This document shows positions 23,151-34,387 of a DNA stretch of 64,000 nucleotides, piece by piece. Location: NCBI GenBank assembly GCA_050084985.1, contig JBITNC010000001.1:157790001-157854000 (forward strand), in the 5' to 3' direction. The DNA is from Nageia nagi. Taxonomy: Eukaryota > Pinophyta. Position 1 is the stretch's first letter, and every line of letters starts with the position of its first letter. The notes beneath the pieces were generated by a model that saw only the letters and a program-made list of their open reading frames with translations, made no database searches and had not been told where the DNA came from. Position numbers and translations under genes: made by a program.

Positions 23151-23647
23151 TATTGGAATGTATAATGCATTGTTATAAGGTCTCTTAATATAATTCACTT
23201 GATAGTGAATATGATAATGTAAATTCACTAATACTTAAAAGTATCCCTTGTATATTATCCTACACTCCATCTTATGAGCATGCCCCTTAAGTAAAAGGGT
23301 GATGCATATCATGATATTATAAAATGGTTAAAAGGGTGATCCAAGGGAGGATTTTAGCTTATAAATAGAAGGCCCTCTCCTTGAGATTATTCACTCATGT
23401 TTGTAGCAAATGCATTCTCTTGTTTAGGTTGTAGGAGAAATGAGAAACTAAGTTGTAAGAGAGTGCTCTTTGAGAAATAACATCTTAGATTAGTGGATGT
23501 ACTCCCATAGTTAGATGAAACACATTATATTGGTGTCATATTGTATGAATTCCACTTTGAGTATGTGTTATTTATGCTTAAATATTTGAGAGTTCTTCAA
23601 GTGATCTTGGGTAATTAGGAATTTAGTATTATAGGCTTGTTCCTCCA
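23151..23647 (+). repeat. 3' LTR of outer copia
   Basis: It starts TATTGGAATGTATAATGC and ends CCTCCA, with the TATA box at 23,360-23,368. It aligns with 10,732-11,262. Gypsy gag-linker coding sequence resumes on the minus strand immediately to the right. Confidence 0.82.
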
Positions 23648-26327
23648 TCTTATTTGCTTCTAAAGAATGATATACTTTATCCATATAAAATATGATATAT
23701 GGTCTCATATAATCCAAAATGGATGTAGAAAAATCTACAAAATCATTAGAGTAATCATTTGATACCTTAATTATCTTAACTATATCATTCAAGGCATCTC
23801 TATGAGCCTTAGATTGTTTTATCAAATCTAATAAGATAACTTGATTAGAGTCAATATTAAATGTTTCTCTAATTGATTCTTGATTATGAGAACCAATCTA
23901 GAAGGTTGTGCTTGTACTTGAATATTAACCAGTTATGTTGATTGTTAAGATCTTTTCTCTTTAGGTGGAAGTTCTCTCTCACCTCCCCTTCTTGTACGTG
24001 TAGCCACATTTATTAGTTCTATACCCATCATACTAAAAACTTTTGTAGGTAAGGGACTACCATATGTTACTTATCTAGATGTGTATGCCATGATAATCAC
24101 TTGATTAATGTTGGTATCATTTCTTGGCAAAGGATTTTGATACATCCCCAAGTCCCTATTAGGTTGAGCTTGGGGAGCTCCTATAGATACATGTTTATCA
24201 TTAATTAATCTTTGGATAGTGGACCTTAAATGTTAGTATTTACTTATTGCATGTCCCCTTTGATGATGGAAGGTATAAAAATCATCATCCTTATACCATT
24301 ATGGTTTTGCATCATTAGGATCCTTTTATTTTATGTTGGGAAGTGTGATAAGTATAGCATCCAAAGGCTTTCTAAGAATATCCTTAATTAGCTCCTCTAA
24401 TGGTGTCCATTTCTATTTTTTTATGGTTTTTTAGGTGGTCTAGGTGATCTTACTTAATTTTTGGCTTGGTTTTTACCTTGATTAACTTGTGCTTGATCTT
24501 ATTGTTGGTATTTATTCCTTGGTTGGTTATTCCATTTTTATCTAGGAGGTGCTATTTGTAGGATCATTTGTGCTTGATTAACCACATAAGCAATTTGATT
24601 TGCTTGTGTCTTAGGTTGGGGTTGGTTGAAGTTACCATTATTGTTGTAATTATTTTAGTTATTATCTTTTTTCCTTTGCTTAATTTCACCTTCTTGAATC
24701 TTTACTTATTCGATTATCTTAGCTTGGGCTAAAACATCCTCAAAGGTAATATTCCTTTGGATATGGAGGATGGAAGAGATATGTCTATTGAAACTCCTAA
24801 AAAATAACTTAATTAACTCTTCTTATGGTAGTGTGTAGGGCATATCCATTATAATATCTCTCCATCTACACACATATTTTGAAATTGATTCATCATCAAA
24901 TTGGGATAACTTACTCAAATCTATAATGGAATCTCTCTTTCTAATGTTGATCTGAAAGTGCTATAGAAACTAATTATCTAATTATTCAAAGGATAAAATG
25001 CTATATCAAGGCAAGTTGTTATATTGATCCAAAACTTATCTTGCTAAAGTCATAGGAAAATTTCTTAGCATAAGAACATCACCATTGGCTATTATATAAC
25101 AATAATACTTAAATGTTAGATGTTCTTTTGGATCCTCTTTTCCCTTAAACTTATCAATCTTGGGGACTTCAAACTTATAGGAAAAATCCTTGATTAGAAC
25201 TAATGGATGGATTGGCTCATTACAAATTGATCCATATGATAACTTGGTCTTTCCTTGATCATTGAGTCTTTTTCCCATCTCATAAAACTTCTTTAGAATT
25301 TCATCATTCAAAGTAGAAGGTGGACAAGACCCAACCACTTGATAACTTGGACCTTAGTGATAATTTGGTGCTTGAGCTTACCATTTGAGGTTGATAATTT
25401 GATTGTGTAGGGGAAACACTCGCTTGAGGTGTATGATAGGGTTGACTTAAAAACTCTTTATCCATTTGATTATATAAACCTTGAGAGTGAAATTTAGTTA
25501 GTCCAAGTGATGGATCTTGAACTTGTTGAAAAGATTGGAAATATTGGGGTATGCCAACTAGGTTGAGCACCAACATATGCTTATTTAGGATTAGGATTTT
25601 AATATTGGGCATATGTTGGTATGACCACTTGAGGAAAATAAGGAAGATATTGAGGAAAAACATTAATTTACACCTTAGGTTAGGAAGCATTAGGTTGCAC
25701 ATATGATTGGAAGATCTCTTGAGGCTTTTTAATTTCTAAGTTGCTAGGCATTATAGATTGTGATTGATAAGATATAGTGGGTTGATCAATGCTAGAAACT
25801 TAAGGAGGAGTTGCAATAATCAAGACATGAGAATTAATATTTATCCCTTACCATTTGGAAATTGGATACGTGTCCACAATTTATGAAATTTATTTAGCTT
25901 TTTGAATCCTATACTACTATTCAAACATTTGAGCCTTCTTCTCATCATCATGATGAGGTACACTAGATCATCTTAAAATGGGAATTTCAAATTGTAAACA
26001 TGATTATTGAACAAAAGGATCCAATTGAGAAATCAATGGGGCTTGAGGCAAGCTTGATGATAATTATTGGTCTTGCCTTGAAACAAAAGGCAAGAATGCA
26101 ACAATTGTGGATGGAAAATCCCAAGAAGGTTGATTTCTTATATCCAAAATTTATTAGAAGGGAAGTTTATGTGCTCTCATTTGTCTTAATATGGTAAAAG
26201 GAGAATCAATTTGTTCTTATGATTGAAGTTCGAGGGAAGAAGATGGCATGTAAGAATTTTATGGTTCATGATATGGTGGATCTATGGTGGTAATATGGGG
26301 TAGAGAAGGAGGAGCCAAAGGTTATAA
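23648..26327 (-). pseudogene. Ty3/gypsy gag and gag-protease linker (middle part of interrupted element)
   Basis: Gag forms the particle that packages element RNA. Minus-strand frames begin with a proline- and glutamine-rich N-terminal region (26,300-25,340). The capsid domain at 25,338-24,700 contains KFEVPKIDKFKGKEDPKEHL, YCYIIANGDVLMLRNFPMTL and RHISSILHIQRNITFEDVL. A basic Q/N-rich stretch and a zinc-finger-like FYTFHHQRGHA (about 24,290) follow. The linker is AHRDALNDIVKIIKVSND, running into the copia insertion at 23,647; the protease resumes at 10,731. Stops and shifts are frequent. To the right the gag start continues beyond the copia derivative at 26,328-30,900. Confidence 0.8.
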
Positions 26328-26800
26328 TGATGGAATTGAAAGATTCCATATAACCAAGATCTCCTTAGAGTTTTCTCAATAAGAATGTGCCATTCATCCA
26401 TATAGCAAAGGTAAGAAATAATCACACAAAAGATAACACATGATGTATAGTGATTCCTCCATCTCTTGGGAGTACATCCACTTTGAACCATCATTCTATT
26501 ACTTTCTCAGAAGATAATTCTCCTACAAATTCTCAAGATAATCATTACCAAGCTTGATAAAGTTTGATCAAGTTACATAATGAGAGGAGTACCTCTCTAT
26601 TTATAAAAACTAACCCATCCTTTAAGTTTTTTTTTACCCATAGGTAAGGTTAAATGTGTTTTTATATTTATTCCTTTTTCCATTTTTATTCTCTTAATGT
26701 TTTAAGGTATCTAAAGATACTTTAAGCATTAAATGAATTTACTTTAAAGATAAATATTACATAATAAATATTACATAATATTACATTACAATTTCTAACA
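26328..26800 (-). repeat. 3' LTR of non-autonomous copia
   Basis: It is the left copy on the map and is followed on its right by CTTCCCTTC, the complement of the polypurine tract. It aligns throughout with 30,438-30,900, including CTATTTATA (minus-strand TATAAATAG). Confidence 0.88.
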
Positions 26801-27561
26801 CTTCCCTTCAATGTAAAATTGGGTAGAGAGTCAAAAACACAAAGAAAGAGAAAGTGAGAGAGAGTTTTCCTCCAAAAGATACAAGTGAAGATGAGAACTT
26901 TTTACATATTTAAGAAAGTAATAGAATATAGATGGTTCTACATAGCTCAACTACTTAACCATTTTAATAAATGGTTTTAAAATATAATTATTAACTAACA
27001 AATGGTTTCTTTGTACACGAGTAATAATTTAACAACATGTTAACATGAAGAGCCTCCATGAGCTTGCATACTTAAAGTAACCTACAATCTCAAGAAGAAC
27101 TTGTAAGCTACAAGCAACTCAAAAAAAGATAAACTAGATACATCATATATACACATATAATATAGATGTCATCTATAAATTGATAAAATATACCAAGTCA
27201 TCACATATCCACAATCAACCAAGTGATATTAATGCATTCTCAACCAATGATCTAAAAAATATCATCAATCTTTATAAAAAAAATATAATTTTTAATTTTT
27301 ATATTTATTTATGTTTGTATATTTTAAATCATTATTTCATATTTATTGAGGGTATATGAAGGTATCATCATAACATAATATTTCATAATTTAATTCTCCC
27401 CTTTGATGGAAACTTCACCAAAGAAATACTTATGTGACCATGTTAATTTAACCATGTCACAAGTGATCAAAAAATAATAGAACTAAACCACAAGTTTAGA
27501 TTTTTAATCCACACATGACAACTTGACCAAACACAAATTCAAGATTTATAAGCCACATACT

Positions 27562-27769
27562 AAATAAACTTGACTTTACCAAGAGTGAGCCAAGATGCCA
27601 TAATAAATAAACTTGACTTTACCAAGAGTGAGCCAATATGCCACTATAAATAAACTTTATTTTACCAAGAATGAATCAAGATACCAAAATAAATAAACTT
27701 AACTTTACCAAGAGTTAAGATGCCATAATAAATAAACTTGACTTTACCAAGAGTCAGTTAAGATGCCAT
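27562..27769 (-). repeat. 43-bp tandem array, five units
   Basis: Units start at 27,562, 27,605, 27,649, 27,691 and 27,729. Each contains AATAAACTTGACTTTACCAA followed by GAGTGAGCCAAGATGCCAT with few changes. It lies in the 3' part of the element, the same relative place as the tandem arrays of the coding copia at 20,416-20,890. Confidence 0.9.
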
Positions 27770-29459
27770 CTTAACCATGCTAGTAGGTAAGATGTATATG
27801 ATGAAAAAAAGATAGCATTCATCTAACAAGGATACAATTTTCTATCAAATATTGTAATATGGAGAAGGAAAAAAAATTTTAACCACTCTAACATTCAAAA
27901 ATCATGGAGAAAGTCAAACCTTTTTAACCACTACAAGAATGTAGTTATGAAAAAGGGTAAACCTTTTTAACCACTCCATACACTACAAGAAGTAAAGTGG
28001 CAAACAATCCATTATAATAGATCTAACTTTTCAATATGGAAATAAAATGTGACAAACAATGCTCAATAAATTATCACAAAGATACCAAGCCAATACTTAT
28101 AGTCACAACCCTCCTAAGGATGAAGTAAGCATTGCTTCACTTCTTTTTGAAGATAAATTTATCAACAAAGTCTTATTTTGATGGATAATGAACACAAAGT
28201 TCCATAAAAAAATTTACTTATTGATAAAAAATACTTGGATTTTATATTTTTGCTAGCAATGTGGTATAATCCATCAACATGGATATTCTTTTAAAAATAT
28301 AGAAGTATACTTAGATTTTACTCCCTTTTAAGGGCAATTTCATAAAAATTGAAGCATATTACAAAAAACTCTACACATGTAGAGAGGAATGTACATTTTC
28401 CAAAGGTTCTTGTACACTTCCTTTCCAAAGCAAGGTTAATATTGCATTATCAATATCCTCAATAAAACTTATGGAACAAAGTTTAAAAACTTTTCATTCC
28501 AACAAGTATATTAATCAAAGTGCACAAGCAAAAAATTTAAGGATTAATACACAAGAATTACAATGTTGAGTAAGTTTACAAACTCTACTCTAACAAGAAT
28601 GTGTGTACACAAAAAAAAAATTCATCCAACTGGGATAAAAATAATATGCATAATTAATGAGGATAGTAATGTTTGAAGAAATTTTACACAAACTTTTACT
28701 TCAAACAATGAGCATAACATTATTATTTTGGAAGTTCAAAAATTTTCATATTAACCATTGATATAACAAATGCCAATTCATAGTTCAATGCACATAATAA
28801 ATCTTTATGCAATATAAATTAATCTTAATTTGCAACCAAAGGATAGTGCATAAAAATTAGACAAATTTTCATAATGCACATTCACAAGTTTTCATTTTAA
28901 CATTGTGCAAATTTAATTATCAATATATTGGATATTATCAATTAATGTTATCAATTAAATTGATTTTATATATCCAATGTTAAAAGAAATTCCAATACTT
29001 GCAAAAAATGATTGCACAATAATGGTCGCAATTAATTTCTTTGTAAATTAACTTTGATCATTTTATTTAAAAAAATACCAAACAAGGCATATGATTTGCA
29101 AATTATCATAGTATTTTACCTTAAAGTTTATCCAAAAACTTTAAGAAAAGATTTTGATACTTATCAAATACTATATTTGCAACATTATTACTTAAAAAGC
29201 TATTAAAGCTATTAAAAAATAGATCAAAGTTATAATTTTTATATAGGATTTAGAAAAATTAGGAAAGATCACATTCCTTTTCATGAAGTGGGAAAACAAA
29301 ATTTTACATATGGTAAGTTTAACCAACTAGTGTCATTTGTATTTAAGTACTTTACCAAAAACTTAAAAATTGATGTTAACACTTACTACCACATGGCAAA
29401 AATCGATATATATAGGATAATTCAATAGGAATGTTTACTTTTTACAAAATGATATCCCA
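27770..29459. other. Interior of the non-autonomous copia, non-coding
   Basis: I find no coding frame, RNA gene or repeat structure in this A+T-rich interior other than scattered ATT/TAA runs and loosely repeated AACCACTCTAACATTCAAAA-like words near 27,880-27,985. Confidence 0.5.
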
Positions 29460-30005
29460 TTTATTTTTTTTTTTAAAAAATCATATCACATGTGCTAAAA
29501 AATGGGTAACATGTGCCTTTTTTAAAAAAGTTTCCCCTTTTTAAAATCCTTTACTTTTCTTTTAAAAAAAAAAACTTACCTCTTTTGTTGTTGTTTTTCT
29601 TAAAAGGATTCTCATTGAAATTATATTAGAGAAAATAAAAGGTTAGTGGAAACTTATCATGCACTTGAATTGCCTTCTTTAAAAAAAAAATTAAAACTTT
29701 TTTTTTTAAAAAAACTTCTCCCTTATTTTTTAATAGGTTGTGCATGCATGCAATAATGTATGATTTTTTTTTCATGCACATTTTTTTTTATACATGCAAT
29801 AATGCATGCTTTTTTCTTTTTTCCTTTTTTATGTGTGCAATAATGCATGCTTCTTCTTTTTTCATGCATGCAATAATGCAAATTGCAACTAAAAAAAATA
29901 AGACTTTTTTCTATTTTTTCTAAAATAGATTTTGCATAGAACCAAATTGCATGCAACCAGATTTGATATGGAACCAAATTTTGCATGCATGAAATCATGT
30001 ATGCA
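29460..30005 (-). repeat. Homopolymer and ATGCATGC-rich leader block
   Basis: A/T homopolymers are followed at 29,735-30,005 by repeated TGCATGCAATAATGCATGC-like words. Frames on both strands here only translate the low-complexity DNA. Confidence 0.65.
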
Positions 30006-30424
30006 TATTAATTTTTACAAACTTATTGTAAAATAAAAATAAAAATTGTGCAATAGCATTATAGCAGTGTTGTAAAAACAAAAAAATTGCAAGACTTTTA
30101 ACTTTTTCATTACTAAATACAAACTTGCAATTTTAAGCTATAACAACTTATTTTAAGCAAATTTACTCAAAATTTGCATATTATTACTACACATTAAGCA
30201 ATTTTATTGAAAAATTACAATTAACAAATTGTTAGAAAAAAAATAATGCATAGTAAAAATTGAACTAACATGTTCTTTAATCAAATTTTGCTAGACTGTT
30301 ATAAAAGCAAAAAATCTAACAAGAAGAGGCAGAATATACCTTCAAACTTTTTTACCTCAACATTTGATGGACAAAGAAGAGAAATGGACCTTCAAGGTTG
30401 TTGAAGTAGATAATCCAATAATGG

Positions 30425-30437
30425 CTCTAATACCACT
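30425..30437 (-). other. Primer-binding site of non-autonomous copia
   Basis: On the minus strand AGTGGTATTAGAGCC follows the 5' LTR. It differs by one base from the initiator-Met tRNA complement TGGTATCAGAGCC, the difference being a C-to-T change. Confidence 0.85.
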
Positions 30438-30900
30438 TGATGGAATTGAAGGATTCTATATAACCAAGATCTCCTTAGAGTTTCTTCAATAAAAATGTGC
30501 CATTCATCCATCTAGCAAAGGTAAGAAATAATCACATAAAAGATAACACATGATGTATAGTGGTTCCTCCATCTCTTAGGAGTACATCCACTTTGAATCA
30601 TCATTCTATTACTTTTTTAGAAGATAACGCTCTTACAAATTCTCAAGACAAGCATTACCATGCTTGATCAAGTTACATAATGAGAGGAGTACCTCTCTAT
30701 TTATAAGAACTAACCCACCCTTTAACCTTCCTTTTACCCAAGGGTAAGGTTAAAGATATTTCTATATTTATTTCTTTTTTTATTTTTATTCTCTTAATGC
30801 TTTGAAGTATCTAAAGATACTTTAAGTATTAAGTAAATTTACATTAAAGAGAAATATTACATAATAAATATTACATAATATAACATTACAATTTCCAACA
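30438..30900 (-). repeat. 5' LTR of non-autonomous copia
   Basis: It lies to the right on the map. The TATA box TATAAATAG on the minus strand corresponds to 30,697-30,705. Gypsy gag coding sequence resumes at 30,901. Confidence 0.88.
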
Positions 30901-31226
30901 TATGATACCCTTGTTTCCTCTCTCAAGGAAGGTAGAGGATTCCCAAAAGGTTGGTTATCCATGTTAAGAAAATGGGGTGATGAAGGCCTAGAAGCAAAAG
31001 GTTATTTAGCCTTAAATTGTTGGAAAAGGATTTGGACATAAGGATTACTCAAAAAGAGTTTCTCTTAAAAAGAAAAATCATCTTGGATATTCTCCACATG
31101 ATATGGGGAACTAGGCTAACCAAACAAAGGGTTCTTATGAACACTTGCATGCATGTCTCTATATAGTTGGGAACCCTTTTGAAAGTGTAGGTAAAAATCA
31201 TGTCTAGATGGAGAGGTTGGGATATG
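30901..31226 (-). pseudogene. Ty3/gypsy gag, N-terminal part
   Basis: Reading leftward the frame gives HDFYLHFQKGSQLYRDMHAS, HVENIQDDFSF and LFQQFKAK with few stops, a polar region of the kind found at the start of this gag. It is separated from the rest (23,648-26,327) only by the non-autonomous copia, and it lies next to the presumed 5' LTR. The exact start codon is not clear. Confidence 0.55.
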
Positions 31227-31775
31227 GGGGGTCACTATTAGGAAATGGTAAATAGCATGTGAGTCCTACAAGGGGGTATTTTTAATATAAATTTGAATTA
31301 TTGGTATATCGGTAAGTATTTTATAGGGGGAGGGGGTAGGGGTGTTTTAAATTCATTCAATATATTTTACTAGTATGGAAAAAAGAGAGATATGTTAGTT
31401 TGGTGGAGTGGGGATTATATTTGATTTTATAGCTTTAATTTCTCAAATTATTTCAACTATTTTAATAACCATTATTATTTTTATTTAATTTATTATAAAC
31501 TCCTTTGGACTAGTTTTTATTTGATAAATAATGAATTATGAAAAATAAAATAAAATCTTTTATTTTATTAAGTATTTCTGTTTAATTCAAGTTATATATT
31601 TATTTGAAAAGAAAAAAGGAATATAAAATTATTTTATTTATAATATATGATTTATTATTTATTATTTAGAAGTTTACCATGAGGGGTTAAAAAAATTAAA
31701 AGAGGTGGTAATATGCCCATGGATGTAGGTGTTATAAAGGTTTTCTATTAAGTGAACCTCCCATGGGTTGGGATA
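31227..31775 (-). repeat. Probable 5' LTR of the minus-strand gypsy element
   Basis: Its complement matches 2,348-3,150 at both ends, as described for that feature. The purine block GGGGGAGGGGGTAGGGGTG at 31,327 is the complement of the shared C-rich block. The gag start lies just beyond its left side. No primer-binding site was recognised with confidence. Confidence 0.5.
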
Positions 31776-34387
31776 ACAAATGCTTATGAAGTGTGAGGTG
31801 AAGGTGGATTAGAATGAATTTTCCTAGCTTTTCTATCCCTAGTGTGTGCTCTAGTTTAAACCAAACTAGTTTGAGGTTTATTATCAATTTTAAAGTTGCA
31901 AATGAGAACTCAAGAAAATAATAGTGCATAAATCAAATATTCCCAATGGTGCCAACTAAGATAAAGCAAATAAATACCAATCTTAAGTATTTTTTTATAT
32001 TCTTGACTTAGTGGATGCAAGGCTAAGACATACAATCCTAGAATGATCTTTCTAAGATAGCAATCCTATATGCAAGATAACAATAGTGTCAAAAGATAAC
32101 AATGGTGATTATCTTATCTAATTGCTTCTTAGTCAATTAAAAGAAATTATGTTTTTTATGAGATTGATTTTAAGATTCTTTGACCTCTTTTATGGTTTTC
32201 CTAGAATGAACCTATTAGGTGTTTTTTCTTTCCTATCTTAGAGTAGTGATAAAAACTCTAACAACTTAGGTGAAAGGAGGTTACTCCATTCCACTATGGG
32301 GATTGGTCACCCCAAAGATTAGCTCCATGTCTTGGAGAAGATAACTTAGGGACTAGTTGAGATGTTTGAAGATGCCACCAACATGAATATCATGTGTGGA
32401 TTTGTTGATCGGTATAGCATAACCTTAAAGGGTTTGATCTAGTTATGTTCTTCACTACCTAAAATGGTAGGTTCTTTGAAAGAGCAAAAGGTGGTGGGGA
32501 TGTGCTTGTGTTAATTTCCTACTCAATATCTAGTTTATAGGTTGGTTCCTATATATATTCAAGGTTAAAAGTATCAAAAAAGAAATGAAATGATAAAGAG
32601 TTATAGGAAAGAGACAAGTAAATAAAAGAGAGCTAAAATAAGAAATTTACAACTCGAGCATTATAGCATGGGTAGAAATCCATAGCAAATATTAATCATA
32701 GCAAACTATCTCGCACCTAGGGTCTCACAATCACAATACATAGCCATAATTTGAAGAGAACATTTCACACATAACATTCACAAAAGTAATAAACAACCAT
32801 TTTGTTGCAAGAGGGCAAAGCATTGTCTATTTGTATTATCATATGTGAATAGATCTTACAAATTTGAGCAAATTTGCTAAAATGTTCAATCCTTTTGATC
32901 TCTAAAAGTTAGCTATTTATACAACTTCTACCCTTTCTTGGATAGTTGGGTTTCATTAATATACATAATTGCTAGCATTGAATGAAACAACTAAAACAAC
33001 ACTATTTATATAAATACTACAACTATGTTAGTTTACACAATGAATAAGTACCAACAACATGACTATCTAGGAATTTGTAATTTTTGAATGACCATGTCTA
33101 TAGAGCGATGAGCCTTCTAACATGTCATTGACTACTCTTTCTTTGACCCTGTAGCTAATTAAAGATAGCATTGTAGCTATTTGAGTAGTTATTTGACTAC
33201 AAATTGATAGGTAAATTTTAGTACTATGCTCTATCAGCTACTATCTACTTCTCTATAATCTTTATAATCTCTATTGTAGATGTTAGTAATTAGAGTAATG
33301 GTGGTTGATAAACATTATGTTAAGTTAGTTCAAGAAGAAATTACCATTGTTAGGTGGAAAAAATGAGTTGGTGTTGACACATTAACAAGGCCTCGGGGGT
33401 CAAACACTTAAGATAAAGTGGACCCGAGTGTTCCTTCTTATACATTACTCTTACCTTTGCTTGGTAGATTCTATGTTCTTCATCTAGGCTAATTCAAGGG
33501 ACTCTAAGTTTACATTTGTGCTTTAACTATATTAATTTAGGGAAAATGCTAACAAAAATAAATGGGTGCAAAATTCATTCAAAAAAAAGATGTAAATAAA
33601 AGTGAAAGTCATGGGCTTGGGATAGAGTCTTTTAAAGTCAACTTGCTGGATCTCGGTGTAGGTTCCATGCACCTTCAATCTATTCTACTAGCCAACAACA
33701 TGAATGGTCTAGTGGAAGGTGCATGAACCTGTGGGAAGGATTGTATAAGATGGAATGGAGGTAACCATTGATGATTCAAGTGAAGTTCCTATTGTGAGAA
33801 ACATCAACAAGATATTTCAAAGTATCCAAGCCTAGGATTGCAAATTATAAAATATCACAAATAATATGCCAATCAACCACTTCATAAGATATACAAGTAT
33901 TCTCTTATCCACCCCACATGGAGTTTACAAGATGCACCAATGCAAGTGATATGAGTTAACACAAAGTAGCAATATAATAAACTAGACAACACCATCATTC
34001 ATTCATTCAAATTTGACATTACAACATGAGAGCATATAGGAATAATCACATACACATACACCACATTAATAAATTTTAGAGAATTTTGAGATGCAAGAAA
34101 AGTTCTTTCAAATTGTTAATGTGTCAATCCCCTTACAAATGAACCAAAATGGGGTATAAATAATTTTTTGAGCAACCAAAAGTGTTGTCTTAACTCTAAT
34201 TATAGATTATGAGAAAAAAAAAATTGGTCCAATAATAAGATGCCACCTGGCATTACAAGATCCCTTCCAAACTTATGGGATAAAATCCTCATCCATCACA
34301 ACTTTCGAAATAAAATAATATTATTATAAAGTATTTTACCAAAAAAAATATAATTTTCTTGAAAATAAAATAAAATGAAAATAGCAA
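31776..34387. other. Non-coding stretch with one strong hairpin
   Basis: No gene is supported. CTATTTATA at 32,913-32,921 could be a minus-strand TATA box of an old LTR. A long-stem inverted repeat lies at 33,661-33,729. The remainder is A+T-rich with occasional leader-like sequence but no domain that can be read. Confidence 0.4.
33661..33729. repeat. Inverted repeat / hairpin, 15-bp stem
   Basis: GGTTCCATGCACCTTC at 33,661-33,676 is the inverse complement of GAAGGTGCATGAACC at 33,715-33,729 apart from one bulged C. The loop is 38 bases. It could form a stem-loop in RNA or be a palindromic binding site. No coding sequence overlaps it. Confidence 0.75.

Larger units (their letters stand above)
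10732..23647 (+). mobile_element. Outer Ty1/copia LTR retrotransposon with rearranged interior
   Basis: Direct-orientation LTRs at 10,732-11,262 and 23,151-23,647 bound this element. Both LTRs start (T)ATTGGAATGTATAATGCAT-like and end TTCCT(T/C)CA. A primer-binding site follows the left LTR and a purine tract precedes the right one. Between them lie minus-strand integrase and reverse-transcriptase/RNase H pieces, out of their normal order, a nested younger copia (13,316-21,842), and finally a plus-strand 3' UTR. The whole sits inside the gag-protease linker of a minus-strand gypsy element. No clear target-site duplication is visible (CCTTT before, TCTTA after). The interior looks like the product of template switching, self-integration or inversion. 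Confidence 0.75.
26328..30900 (-). mobile_element. Non-autonomous copia-type LTR element without coding capacity
   Basis: LTRs of about 470 bp lie at 26,328-26,800 and 30,438-30,900 in minus orientation, starting TGTTGGAAATTGTAATG and ending CCATCA. The primer-binding site is TGGTATTAGAGCC (12 of 13 bases of the initiator-Met type) and the purine tract is GAAGGGAAG. The 3.6-kb interior has no pol or gag. It carries a 3' UTR related to that of the coding copias (27,050-27,130), a 43-bp tandem array and an ATGCATGC-rich leader. The flanks TATAA and TATGA may be a mutated target-site duplication. It sits in gypsy gag. The design fits a LARD-like passenger mobilised by an autonomous relative. Confidence 0.85.

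Noticed and set aside
29723-29998. Opposed frames with repeated HYCMHEK-type and FFMHAI-type peptides
   Set aside because: They only translate the ATGCATGC/homopolymer repeat of the leader.
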